Of a DNA stretch of 64,000 nt, positions 22,504 through 32,323 are shown in pieces. The position numbers and the translations under genes are program-made. Position 1 is the first letter of the stretch; each line of letters begins with the position of its first letter. Under the pieces are notes generated by a model that ran no database searches, had not been told where the DNA came from, and saw only the letters and a program-made list of their open reading frames with translations. This DNA is from Rathayibacter sp. VKM Ac-2760 (GTDB taxonomy: Bacteria > Actinomycetota > Actinomycetes > Actinomycetales > Microbacteriaceae). The DNA is taken from contig NZ_CP047173.1 of assembly GCF_009834185.1 (NCBI RefSeq), forward strand, positions 1 to 64,000. The letters run 5' to 3'.

Positions 22504-22800
22504 GCGCACGCTCCCGCCCTGTACTTCCGTGTCACGGCCCGCGCAGGAGCCACGGCAAGTGTACCCGGGCGCCTCCCGGCAGCCCGGCGCTCGGCGTCCG
22601 CCGGGTGGCGCGTCGCCCAGCCGCAGCACTGCGGATCAGTGCGTCGCTCCCCTGCTGCGGGTCCACGCCTGCCTGGTCGTGCGCGCCGAGGAGCGATGTC
22701 TCGTGACGGAATCGAGGGATGCTCGCCTACCCGTATTGGCATCGCCCCACTGCCGAGCAGCAGGCTCGGGCAGCCGCACAAGTCCGACCGAAGGAGCACC
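22504..22800. other. gap between pknB start and a small divergent membrane ORF
   Basis: 297 bp with no credible gene. It must contain the pknB ribosome site (GGGAG) and, on the plus strand, the AAGGAG site of the small ORF at 22801. No strong repeat or hairpin is seen. Confidence 0.45.
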
Positions 22801-22998
22801 ATGGCATCGTCGTCCCGGCTCACCCCTCAGGCGCTCGCCTCCATCGTCCTCGTCGTCACGATCGCCGTCGTCAGCGTCGCGCTCGTGGTGGGGACGGATC
22901 TGCACCCGGCGGCGCGGGTCGCGATCTCGGCCGGCGCGGGGGTGATCGCGGCGGCGATCACCTTCGTCGTCGGCGCACGGCGCGGCACCCGCCGCTGA
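22801..22998 (+). CDS. small two-helix membrane protein, unknown
   Basis: 65 aa with two predicted membrane helices (about residues 11-31 and 38-57: LASIVLVVTIAVVSVALVVG and AISAGAGVIAAAITFVVG) and a basic C-terminus RRGTRR. AAGGAG lies 5 nt before the ATG. It is on the strand opposite to the kinase operon, between pknB and pknA, an unexpected place. The helical pattern and ribosome site favour a real gene. No family is recognised. Confidence 0.6.
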   Translation: MASSSRLTPQALASIVLVVTIAVVSVALVVGTDLHPAARVAISAGAGVIAAAITFVVGARRGTRR

Positions 22999-23057
22999 AC
23001 GACGGGGGCCGCCCTCCGTCACCGCGAGCGGTGCGGGGGCGGCTCCTGCGCGGAGGG

Positions 23058-24845
23058 TCAGCCCTCCGTGGGCTCGCGGGTGGCCGTCGCTGACGGGGTG
23101 GGCGACGGAGACGGGGTCTGCGTCGGGGCCGGGGCCTCGACCGGGACCGAGAGGGTGGGCGAGGCGGGCGACTCGGGCTCGCCGCAGAGCACCGTGTAGG
23201 TGATGTCGATCGTTCCCGCGGCCGAGCCGGCCTGGATCGTGGCGGTGGTCGACGTGGACGGGTTGGTGCTCGTCACGGTCGCGCCCTCACCGGAGGCGGT
23301 CACCCGGTAACCGGTCACGGAGGTTCCGCTGGGGCACTGGTTGTAGTTGCTCCACGTCACGTTGAAGGTCTCGCCGGGCTCGACGCTCGACGCCGCGGGA
23401 GTCACCGTCGGGACGGCGGTCGGTGCACCGGGGACCGCGACCTCGGTGTAGGTGGTGACGACGATCGTGGTGCCCTTGACCACGTTCGCGGTCGGGTTCA
23501 CCTCCTCGACCGTTCCGACCTGGTCGGAGCTGGGAGCGCTCGATCCCTCCTCGCGCTGCACGCCCATGCCCAGCGCGGTCAGCTCGGCCTCGACCTCGTC
23601 GAACGGACGGCCGACGTAGTCGGCGGAGTTGATCACCGCGGTGTTCGAGCTCGGCGTGGCCGAGGGGGTCGGCGAGGGAGACGGTGTCTGGGACGGGGTC
23701 TGGCTCTGCGTCTGGCTGGGGGTCGGCTCGGCCTCGCTGCTGTCGCCGGTGGTGAGCGCGAAGATCGTGCCGGCGATCACCACGGCGAGGATGACGATCA
23801 GCGCGACGAGCGGCCAGGTCCAGGGGCTGCGCTTGCGCGGCTCCTCGGTCTCGACGGGGGCGTCGACGGCTCCGGTCGGCGGGTTCGCCGCGAGGGCGGT
23901 CGTCGCTCCGGCGCCGAGGATCGTCGTCGCCTGTGTGCCGGCGCCGCCGGACGGGAGCACGGTGGTGGCCTGGGTGGTCGGCAGGTCGCCGGCGACGGCC
24001 GGGACCGCGATCGCTGCACCGCGGACGTCGCCCGAGCGCAGGGCCTGGGCGGCGCGGGCGAGGTGCGCGGCGGTCGCCGGGCGGTCGACCGGCTTCTTGG
24101 CGATGCAGGAGTAGACGAGGTTGCGCACCGGCTCGGCGACCGTGACCGGCAGCTCCGGCGGGGTGTCGTTGATCTGGGCCATCGCGATGGCCACCTGCGA
24201 CTCGCCGGTGAACGGCCGGCGCCCCGCGAGGCACTCGTACGCGACGATGCCGAGCGAGTAGATGTCGGTCGCCGGCGAGGCGGGCTGGCCGCTCGCCTGC
24301 TCCGGTGAGAGGTACTGCACCGTGCCCATGACCTGGCCGGTCGCGGTGAGCGGCACCTGGTCGGCGATGCGGGCGATGCCGAAGTCGGTGATCTTGACCC
24401 GGCCGTCGGGTGTGATCAGGAGATTCCCAGGCTTGACGTCGCGGTGCACCAGGCCGGCGGCGTGCGCCGCGTGCAGTGCCAGCGCGGTCTGGGCGACGAT
24501 GTCGAGCACCTTGTCGGTCGACAGCACGCGCTCGCGCTCGAGGACCGTGGACAGCGCCTCGCCGGGGACGAGCTCCATCACGAGGTAGGCGGAGCCGTCC
24601 TCCTCGCCGTAGTCGTAGACGTTGGCGATGCCCTCGTGGTTGACGAGCGCGGCGTGCCGGGCCTCGGCGCGGAAGCGCTCGAGGAACCCGGGGTCGCCGA
24701 GGTACTCGTCCTTGAGGATCTTGATCGCGATGGTGCGGCCGATGACGAGGTCCGTCGCCTGCCACACCTCTCCCATGCCGCCGATGGCGATCCGGGACTG
24801 CAGTTCGTAGCGTCCCCCGAAGGTGAGGCCTGATGTGGGTCTCAT
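23058..24845 (-). CDS. pknA: serine/threonine protein kinase PknA-type with extracellular PASTA and Ig-like tail
   Basis: 595 aa. The kinase has Gly loop IGGMGEV, Lys42, HRDVKPGN 134-141 and DFGIA after it. A Thr/Pro-rich linker leads to one membrane helix (about 343-366), then a long Ser/Thr/Pro stretch with repeated PSPTPSA. A single PASTA-like domain (about 405-470) and a beta-rich Ig-like domain with two Cys (NQCPSG, VLCGE) follow, and a second PSPTPS tail ends the protein. Classical PknA lacks such extracellular modules. It is assigned to PknA by its place next to pbpA. It overlaps pbpA by 4 nt (ATGA). Confidence 0.92.
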   Translation of the reverse strand: MRPTSGLTFGGRYELQSRIAIGGMGEVWQATDLVIGRTIAIKILKDEYLGDPGFLERFRAEARHAALVNHEGIANVYDYGEEDGSAYLVMELVPGEALSTVLERERVLSTDKVLDIVAQTALALHAAHAAGLVHRDVKPGNLLITPDGRVKITDFGIARIADQVPLTATGQVMGTVQYLSPEQASGQPASPATDIYSLGIVAYECLAGRRPFTGESQVAIAMAQINDTPPELPVTVAEPVRNLVYSCIAKKPVDRPATAAHLARAAQALRSGDVRGAAIAVPAVAGDLPTTQATTVLPSGGAGTQATTILGAGATTALAANPPTGAVDAPVETEEPRKRSPWTWPLVALIVILAVVIAGTIFALTTGDSSEAEPTPSQTQSQTPSQTPSPSPTPSATPSSNTAVINSADYVGRPFDEVEAELTALGMGVQREEGSSAPSSDQVGTVEEVNPTANVVKGTTIVVTTYTEVAVPGAPTAVPTVTPAASSVEPGETFNVTWSNYNQCPSGTSVTGYRVTASGEGATVTSTNPSTSTTATIQAGSAAGTIDITYTVLCGEPESPASPTLSVPVEAPAPTQTPSPSPTPSATATREPTEG

Positions 24846-26296
24846 TTGTTCAGCACCGCCTCTAGTACCTGTTGCGCGATGGGTGCGGCGATCAGGTTGC
24901 CGTACCCGGTCTGGCCGAGCCCTCCGCCGTCCTCCACGAGGACGGTGATGGCGTACTGCGGATCGTCCGCAGGAGCGAATCCGGTGAACCAGAGGGTGTA
25001 CGGGTCGTCCCCGCCGTTCTCAGCGGTGCCGGTCTTACCGGCCACCGTGACGCCTCCTATTGTTGCATTCGTCGCCGCGCCGCCCTCGACGCTGGCGACC
25101 ATCATCGCCTTCACCGCGTCCGCCGTCTCCTTGCTCACGGCCCGCCCGAGCGACTTCTCCTCGAAGCGCTGGAGGACGCTGAGGTCCTGCGAGCGGATGA
25201 CGTCGACCAGGTTCGGCTGCATCACCTCGCCGCCGTTCGCGATCGCTGCGGAGACCATCGCGATCTGCAGCGGAGTCGCCCGCACCTCGTACTGCCCGAA
25301 CGCCGTCAGGGCGGTCTGGGCGTCGTCCGTGGTCTGCGGGTAGGTGCTCGCCTCGACCGACATCGGGATCTCGAGCTCCGTGTCGAAGCCGAACTTCTCG
25401 GCCTGCGCGCGGATCGCCGCGGCGCCGAGCTGCACGCCCATCTCGGCCATCGGCACGTTGCAGGAGAGCGAGACCGCGGTCGCGAGCGTGACGGTGTCTC
25501 CGGAGCCGCAGAGACCGCCGCCGGAGTTGGTCACCTGCGAGCTCGAGCCGGGCAGCGTGTACGCCTGCACGTTGGGGAAGCTCGAGTCGGGCGTGAACCG
25601 GCCGGACTCGAGGGCGGCGGAGGCGACGACGAGCTTGAAGACGGAGCCGGGCGGGTTGAGCGAGCCGCCGATGGCGCGGTTGACCAGCGGCTCCGTCGGG
25701 TCGTCGTTCAGCGCCCGGTACGCCGCGAGGACGTCGTCGGTGTCGTGCGACGCGAGGGCGGTCGGGTCGAAGGTGGGCTTGGAGACCATCGCGAGGATGC
25801 GGCCGGTGGCCGGCTCGGTGACGACGACCGCGCCGGTGTCGTCGCCGAGCGCGTCGAACGCGGCCTGCTGCGCGACGGGGTCGATCGAGAGCTCGACCGA
25901 GGCGCCCTTCGGGTCCTGGCCCGAGACGAGGTTGTCGATCTCGTTGAAGAACTGCGAGTTCGAGGTGCCGGAGAGGTAGTCGTTGAGCGAGCGCTCGATG
26001 CCGGTGGTGCCCTGGTTGAGTGTGAAGTAGCCGGTCACGGCCGAGTAGAGCGGGCCGTTCGCGTACTGGCGCTGGAACTTGTAGAGGTCGTCCGACGGTG
26101 TCGAGGAGGCGATCGGCTCCCCGCCGGCGAGGATGACCCCGCGCTCGGTCGAGAAGCTCTCGTAGAGCGTCCGGGTGTTCCGCGAGTCCTCGGAGAGGGT
26201 GTCGGCCTGGAGGACCTGGATGGTGGAGGTGGACACGAAGAGCGCCACGAACATCGCCAGGACGACGAAGCTCACGCGCTTGAGTTCTCGGTTCAT
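24842..26296 (-). CDS. pbpA: penicillin-binding protein 2-type transpeptidase
   Basis: 484 aa class B PBP: a short cytosolic tail, a membrane anchor at about residues 9-29, a dimerisation region and the transpeptidase domain. Active-site motifs are SVFK (Ser about residue 216), SCN and KTGT (AGKTGTAEN). It cross-links peptidoglycan together with the adjacent SEDS protein. Start RELKRVSFVVLAM is typical of PbpA of Actinobacteria. It overlaps pknA and lies 7 nt after the rodA-type gene. Confidence 0.95.
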   Translation of the reverse strand: MNRELKRVSFVVLAMFVALFVSTSTIQVLQADTLSEDSRNTRTLYESFSTERGVILAGGEPIASSTPSDDLYKFQRQYANGPLYSAVTGYFTLNQGTTGIERSLNDYLSGTSNSQFFNEIDNLVSGQDPKGASVELSIDPVAQQAAFDALGDDTGAVVVTEPATGRILAMVSKPTFDPTALASHDTDDVLAAYRALNDDPTEPLVNRAIGGSLNPPGSVFKLVVASAALESGRFTPDSSFPNVQAYTLPGSSSQVTNSGGGLCGSGDTVTLATAVSLSCNVPMAEMGVQLGAAAIRAQAEKFGFDTELEIPMSVEASTYPQTTDDAQTALTAFGQYEVRATPLQIAMVSAAIANGGEVMQPNLVDVIRSQDLSVLQRFEEKSLGRAVSKETADAVKAMMVASVEGGAATNATIGGVTVAGKTGTAENGGDDPYTLWFTGFAPADDPQYAITVLVEDGGGLGQTGYGNLIAAPIAQQVLEAVLNK

Positions 26297-26303
26297 CGGG
26301 GAG

Positions 26304-27679
26304 TCACACCACCAGACGCGGCTGATTGCGCACTGTGTCGGACAGGCGGAGCAGGACGGCGACGATCATCCAGTTCGCCACGAGCGACGAGCCGCCGGCC
26401 GCGAGGAACGGAGTCGTCAGGCCGGTGAGCGGGATGACGCGGGTGACGCCGCCGATGACGATGAAGCACTGCAGGGCGATGACGAACGAGAGCCCGACGC
26501 CGAGGAGCCGGCCGAAGTCGTCCTGGCCGGCGAAGCCGATCCGGAAGCCGCGCGAGACCATCAGCAGGTAGAGGCCGAAGATCGCGAAGAGGCCGGCCAG
26601 GCCGAGCTCCTCGCCGAGGCTCGCGATGATGTAGTCCGACTGCGGGACCGGCGTGATGTCGGGCATCCCCTGGCCGAGGCCGGTGCCGAGCAGGCCGCCG
26701 TGGGCGAGGCCGAACAGGCCCTGCACGAGCTGGTAGCTGCCTCCCGGGTCGGCGCCATAGCGGTCGGGGCTGAAGGCGTCGAGCCAGTTGGCGAAGCGGT
26801 TGCCGACGTAGCCGAGGGTCTGGCTCGCCAGGATCGCGCCGCCCAGGAAGAGCCCGACGCCGATCAGCACCCAGCCGGTGCGGCCGGTCGCCACGTAGAG
26901 CATGACGAGGAAGAGGCCGAAGTAGAGCAGCGCGGTGCCGAGGTCGCGCTGGAAGACGATGACGCCCATCGTGACGGCCCAGACCACGAGGATCGGCCCG
27001 AGGTCGCGCAGGCGCGGGAAGCGGACCCTGAGGAAGGTCTTGCCGACCATCGAGAGCGAGTCGCGATTGCGGACGAGGTAGCCCGCGAAGAAGACCGCGA
27101 GCGCGATCTTGGCGATCTCACCGGGCTGGAAGCTGAAGAAGTCGCCGATGCCGATCCAGACGCGCGCTCCGCTGACCTCGCGGCCGATGAAGGGCAGCAG
27201 GGGCAGCAGGAGCAGCACGATCGCCGCGAAGCCGGCGACGTAGGTGTAGCGGAAGAGCACGCGGTGGTTGCGGATCACCAGCAGGACGACGACCGCGGCG
27301 ACGATCGCGAGTCCGCTCCAGATGATCTGCCGGACCGCGACCGACTCCCAGCCGGTCGCGCCGTCGGCGATGTCGATCCGGTAGATCTCGGCGACGCCGA
27401 GCCCGTTGAGCACGGTGGCGATCGGCAGGAGGAAGGGGTCGGCCTCCGGTGCCGCGAAGCGCAGCACCACATGCACGACCAGCACGAGGCCCGAGAGGCC
27501 GGCGCCGAGCGAGACGAGGGTGGTGTCGACCGCGCCGAGGGCGCCGAGCTGGACGAGCAGGATCGCCGACGCGTCGATCAGGCACGCGCCGAGCAGCAGC
27601 AGGAGCTCGAGGTTGCGCAGCCGCTGCCGGAGGAAGCGCGGGCGCTCCCGTGCGGCGGTGGGGGTCGTCGCGGTGGCGG

Positions 27680-27683
<4 letters not shown>
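26304..27683 (-). CDS. rodA: SEDS-family peptidoglycan glycosyltransferase (RodA/FtsW)
   Basis: 459 aa with about ten to twelve membrane helices. SEDS hallmarks include KIALAVFFAGYL, a large extracellular loop with FQRDLGTALLYFG, and the C-terminal GLTTPFLAAGGSSLVANW motif. It polymerises lipid II into glycan strands with its partner PBP encoded next. The GTG start at 27683 has GGAGGG 7 nt upstream and overlaps pstP by 4 nt (GTGA). The RodA rather than FtsW name follows the operon position. Confidence 0.94.
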
Positions 27684-28972
<1,289 letters not shown>

Positions 28973-28975
28973 GCG

Positions 28976-29560
28976 CTACGACCGCCGCAGCTCGAAGGTG
29001 GTGGTGCCGACCTTGACCGGGGTGTTCAGCGGCACCTTGGTCGGTGCGCCGACCCGGCGGCCGTCGAGGAACGTGCCGTTCGTGGAGTCGAGGTCCTGGA
29101 TCATCCACTCGTCGTTCCAGATCAGCAGGCGCGCGTGGTGCGTCGACGTGTAGTCGTCGCGGATCACCAGCGCCGACTCCGAGGAGCGGCCGATCGTGAG
29201 TGGCTCGCCGTTGAGCTCGAGCTCGGTGCCGCGCTTCGGGCCCGAGGTGATGACGAGGCGCTGCGCGGTGTGCACCGTGGCGACGCCCCCCGAGTCGGTC
29301 CGCTCCTCGCGGGAGCGGCGGGCGGAGGGGGCCGACGGCTGCGGGGCGGCTGCGGCTGGGGCCGCGGCGGCGACCACCGGCTGGGCCGCGGTGACGAACG
29401 GGGCCGCCTCCTGTGCCGACGCGGGTTGCTGGCCGGCCGGCAGCTTGCGCACCCGCTGCCCGAACAGGTCGGAGCGCAGCGCGTAGACGATGCCGAACAC
29501 GAAGAACCAGAGCAGCGCCAGGAAGGCGATGCGCAGGAGGAAGAGAGTGAGCTCGCTCAT
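28976..29560 (-). CDS. fhaB: FHA-domain protein FhaB (FipA)
   Basis: 194 aa. An N-terminal membrane helix (about residues 4-28) leads into an Ala/Pro-rich linker. The C-terminal FHA domain (about 108-190) has the phosphothreonine-binding signature GRSSESALVI...SSTHH-like (TSTHHARL) and STNGT. A threonine-containing segment GGVATVHTAQRLV just before the FHA domain is a plausible kinase target. It recruits phosphorylated partners in division and wall synthesis. It overlaps fhaA by 4 nt (ATGA). Confidence 0.93.
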   Translation of the reverse strand: MSELTLFLLRIAFLALLWFFVFGIVYALRSDLFGQRVRKLPAGQQPASAQEAAPFVTAAQPVVAAAAPAAAAPQPSAPSARRSREERTDSGGVATVHTAQRLVITSGPKRGTELELNGEPLTIGRSSESALVIRDDYTSTHHARLLIWNDEWMIQDLDSTNGTFLDGRRVGAPTKVPLNTPVKVGTTTFELRRS

Positions 29561-30297
29561 AGCCTGTCGTCCCAGAATCCGTCGGAGGCGCGACCGGACG
29601 AGCCGGACGGCGAGCGGTCGGAGCGCGCGGGTGCGGCGCCCTGGACGACGCGGAAGACGATCCGCGTGCGCCCGATCGAGATGGTCTGCCCGGCGGCGAG
29701 CGGGGCCTGGGTGACAGGCCTGCCGTCGAGCTTCGAGCCGTTGGTGGAGCCGAGGTCGTGCACCTGGGCGCGCACCCCGTCCCAGAGGATCTCGACGTGC
29801 TTGCGCGAGGTGCCGGAGTCGTCGACCGTGATGTCGGCGTCGCTGCCGCGGCCGATGACGGTCCGCGACTTCGTGACCGGGTAGCGCTTGCCGTCGATCT
29901 CGAGCACCGGGTTGGACGAGACGACGCCCTTGACGCTCCGTGAGTCGACCTCGACCATGCCGTCGCTGAGCGACTCGTCCGCCGCGAGCGAGATGTCGAC
30001 CGGGCCGGAGAAGCGGAAGCCCTGCTTCTTCGCGTGCTCGGTCGCGACGGTGGTGAGCTCGTCGATCAGCGTCGCGCCCATCCGCTCCATCCGGTCGAGG
30101 TCGGCGGCCGACATGCGCAGCGTCAACCGGTTGGGGACGAGGATGCGGTCGCGGGTGACGACGGCCGCGGTGGTGTCCAGCTCGCGGCGGAGGGCGGAAG
30201 CGAGCTCGACCGGCTGCAGACCCGACTTGAAGGTCCGAGCGAAGGCGCCGTTGACGACGCGCTCGAGTCCCTTCTCGAAGTTGTCCAGAATGCCCAC
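29557..30297 (-). CDS. fhaA: FhaA: DUF3662 plus FHA domain protein
   Basis: 246 aa. The N-terminal DUF3662 domain (about residues 1-125, MGILDNFEKGLERVVNGAF) is followed by a C-terminal FHA domain with GRGSDADI, SRKHVEI and STNGSKL. It is first in the seven-gene wall-signalling operon (fhaA, fhaB, pstP, rodA, pbpA, pknA, pknB). In mycobacteria FhaA binds the pseudokinase domain of the MurJ/MviN flippase. It has a short variable linker between the domains, shorter than in mycobacteria. Confidence 0.94.
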   Translation of the reverse strand: MGILDNFEKGLERVVNGAFARTFKSGLQPVELASALRRELDTTAAVVTRDRILVPNRLTLRMSAADLDRMERMGATLIDELTTVATEHAKKQGFRFSGPVDISLAADESLSDGMVEVDSRSVKGVVSSNPVLEIDGKRYPVTKSRTVIGRGSDADITVDDSGTSRKHVEILWDGVRAQVHDLGSTNGSKLDGRPVTQAPLAAGQTISIGRTRIVFRVVQGAAPARSDRSPSGSSGRASDGFWDDRL

Positions 30298-30567
30298 AGT
30301 CTTCCGATCTTCCGTTTCTTCGCCTCTCGGCGGTCGCGTTGGGATCGAGGTGTCTGCGCGCCCGGTCCGCTTCCGATCTCGTGTCTGCGCCGCGCACGGC
30401 TACGGGCATGTTACTGGGATGCTCTGGATACGGCCTCCCCGAGCCTGATTCGGCGTGCTGGCCGCGCCGGGGACGCCGCGTGCGGGACGGCGGATCGGGG
30501 GGCGCGGTTTCGGGCCGCGGCGGAGGGGTGCTAGTCTTTCTCGTCGGTGCTTCGGTGCCGTTGGTGA

Positions 30568-30654
30568 GCGCGAGTGGCGGAATAGGCAGACGCGCACGGT
30601 TCAGGTCCGTGTGCCCGAAAGGGCGTGGGGGTTCAACTCCCCCCTCGCGCACCA
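30568..30654 (+). tRNA. tRNA-Leu (anticodon CAG)
   Basis: The acceptor arm GCGCGAG (30568-30574) pairs with CTCGCGC (30644-30650), with discriminator A and an encoded CCA (30652-30654). The anticodon stem CACGG/CCGTG holds the loop TTCAGGT with CAG. The long variable arm (tgcccgaaagggcgt) marks a type II tRNA. TAGTCT at 30532-30537 is a possible -10 box. Confidence 0.97.
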
Positions 30655-30656
30655 GC

Positions 30657-30693
30657 ATGAGACCCCCGATCGGAATCCGGTCGGGGGTCTCAT
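30657..30693 (+). terminator. 13-bp hairpin terminator after tRNA-Leu
   Basis: ATGAGACCCCCGA (30657-30669) pairs perfectly with TCGGGGGTCTCAT (30681-30693) around an 11-nt loop, just after the encoded CCA. Confidence 0.8.
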
Positions 30694-30826
30694 CGTCTCC
30701 GGGCGGCTGTGCTCCAGGCGGTTGTGCTCCGGGCGGCTGCGGTTCTCACTCCACCGCCGGTCCCGCGACACCGGCGGAGGGGCGGGTGTTCACCGGGCGG
30801 ATGCCGGCGGCGGGCACTGTCGGCGC

Positions 30827-31132
30827 ATGATCGCTCTCCGTGCCGACGTCGGTGCCCTCGACTCGCGGGTCCTGCCCGAGCTGCTCCGTCGACTCCGCGC
30901 GCACCGGCACGTGCAGGTGGGTGGGCGTCAGTGGATCGTGGTGCTGCCCGAGGTGGGCTCGGTGCTCGTCACGGACGGCTCCGAGGTAGCGCTCGACGTT
31001 CTGGTGGAGCGGCGCGCGCTGCTGCCGATCGTCATCGCCGCGCTCGAGGGGGAGCTGCGCCGCGACGGCTTCCGCGAGCGGCTCGCCCTGCGCTGGTCGA
31101 CCCCCGACGCGGTTCCCGTCCCGTTCCGCTGA
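30827..31132 (+). CDS. hypothetical 101-aa protein
   Basis: Cytosolic protein of 101 aa with alternating strands and helices (WIVVLPEVGSVLVTDGSEVALDVLVERRALLPIV). No motif or family is recognised. The ribosome site is weak. The frame is open well upstream, so the start is uncertain. It is followed by the inverted repeat at 31156-31216. Confidence 0.5.
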   Translation: MIALRADVGALDSRVLPELLRRLRAHRHVQVGGRQWIVVLPEVGSVLVTDGSEVALDVLVERRALLPIVIAALEGELRRDGFRERLALRWSTPDAVPVPFR

Positions 31133-31155
31133 CGTGCACCCGGGCCGGCGCCCGC

Positions 31156-31216
31156 CGCGAGATGCCACTTGTGCACGTTTTTCACGGCGTGTCGCGTGCA
31201 CAAGTGGCATCTCGCG
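31156..31216. repeat. long inverted repeat, family B
   Basis: The left arm 31156-31177 and right arm 31195-31216 are perfect 22-bp reverse complements (arm begins CGCGAGATGCCACTTGTG), with a 17-nt loop. It lies between two convergent genes and could end transcription from both sides. A second, imperfect copy lies at 58477-58537. Confidence 0.85.
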
Positions 31217-31223
31217 GGAGGGG

Positions 31224-31634
31224 TCAGCGGCGGGTGAGTTCGATGACGGGGATGGTGCGGGTGGTCTTCTGCTCGTAGCCCTTGAAGCCGTCGGAGGCGC
31301 TGGTGAAGCGGGCCCAGCCGGCGTCGCGCTCGGCGCCCTCGAGGATGCGGGCGCGGACGGGGACGGTGCCGTCGTCGGGGGTCTCGATCTCGGTGTCGGG
31401 GTGAGCCTCGAGATTGTGGAACCAGGCCGGGTGCTTCGGGGCGCCGGCGGCGGAGGCGGCGATCAGCCAGACGTCGGGGGAGGGGTGCAGGCCCATCAGC
31501 GGGGCGATGCGCTCCTCGCCCGAGCGCGCGCCGGTGTGGTGCACGAGGACCAGGCTCCGGCCGAAGCCGGCGGTCGTCACCGTGCCACCGTTGGCGCGGA
31601 ACTCCGCGATGATCTGCTCGTTGAAGTCGACCAC
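31224..31634 (-). CDS. nitroreductase-family deazaflavin (F420)-dependent oxidoreductase
   Basis: 136 aa, the size of the Ddn-like split-barrel family. Motifs LVLVHHTGARSGEERIAPL, VWLIAASAAGAPKHPAWFHNL and the later ERDAGWARF are diagnostic. Family members use coenzyme F420 to reduce quinones, nitro compounds or other substrates; the substrate here is unknown. The GTG start at 31634 follows AGGAGGAGGAG. A hairpin (31756-31798) separates it from the DoxX operon upstream. Confidence 0.88.
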   Translation of the reverse strand: MVDFNEQIIAEFRANGGTVTTAGFGRSLVLVHHTGARSGEERIAPLMGLHPSPDVWLIAASAAGAPKHPAWFHNLEAHPDTEIETPDDGTVPVRARILEGAERDAGWARFTSASDGFKGYEQKTTRTIPVIELTRR

Positions 31635-31755
31635 GGTTCTCCTCCTCCTCGACCGCTCGGCGAGCGGACTCCGCCAGGGTAGACCCGGTGCGTCGGCCGC
31701 CTCCAGTGCGCTCGGCAGGACGCGGTCGAGCAGCCCCGCCTCCGTCGGACACGGC

Positions 31756-31798
31756 TGCGGGGGCTCGCGAGGAGATGTGGTCCTCACGAGCCCCCGCA
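31756..31798 (-). terminator. hairpin terminator of the DoxX/DM13 operon
   Basis: TGCGGGGGCTCG (31756-31767) pairs with CGAGCCCCCGCA (31787-31798). An inner GAGGA/TCCTC pairing extends the structure. It lies 16 nt past the doxX-like stop on the minus strand. Confidence 0.7.
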
Positions 31799-31813
31799 CG
31801 CGGTCCGCCGGGG

Positions 31814-32323
31814 TCAGAGCCAGCGGCGCAGACCCGGGCGTTCGAGCACGGCGACGACGGCGCTGTGCCGGGCACGCAGGAGACGGATCAGGGCACCGGT
31901 GGCGCCGATCCGCGAGCAGCTCGCGGCGAACGCGAGGACGAGGCCGGAGAGCAGCGCCATCACCGGGTACTCCTCGACCAGCTGATCGGACGACCAGTAC
32001 ATCAGCAGGGTCGCCAGGGAGGCGAGTGCGGCGGGTGCGGTGAGGATCCCCGCGACCAGTGCCACGCCCAGGCCGACCTCGACCAGCGGGGTGACGACGC
32101 CGAAGAGCCCGGCCTGGCCGTGCAGGATCGTCGAGGCGAAGACCTGGAAGTACTCCGGCACCCGCGGGTTGGCCGCGGCTCCGTCGGCGACGAGCAGGAT
32201 GTCCGCGCCGCCGAACCCTGCGCGGAGCTTGATCACTCCCTCGTTGATCCACAGGGCGCCCAGGACGACGCGGACCACGAGTCCGAGCGTCCCGGCCGCC
32301 CAGCGCCGTCCGGACGGACTCAC
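31814..32323 (-). CDS. DoxX-family membrane protein
   Basis: 169 aa with four membrane helices. DoxX-type features are RVVLGALWINEGVIKLRAG at the start, the FGVVTPLVEVGLGVALVAGI helix and a third helix LASLATLLMYW. Members occur in respiratory or redox-protective membrane complexes, but no specific activity is assigned. The GTG start overlaps the upstream lipoprotein gene by 4 nt (GTGA), so the two are co-translated. Confidence 0.85.
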   Translation of the reverse strand: MSPSGRRWAAGTLGLVVRVVLGALWINEGVIKLRAGFGGADILLVADGAAANPRVPEYFQVFASTILHGQAGLFGVVTPLVEVGLGVALVAGILTAPAALASLATLLMYWSSDQLVEEYPVMALLSGLVLAFAASCSRIGATGALIRLLRARHSAVVAVLERPGLRRWL

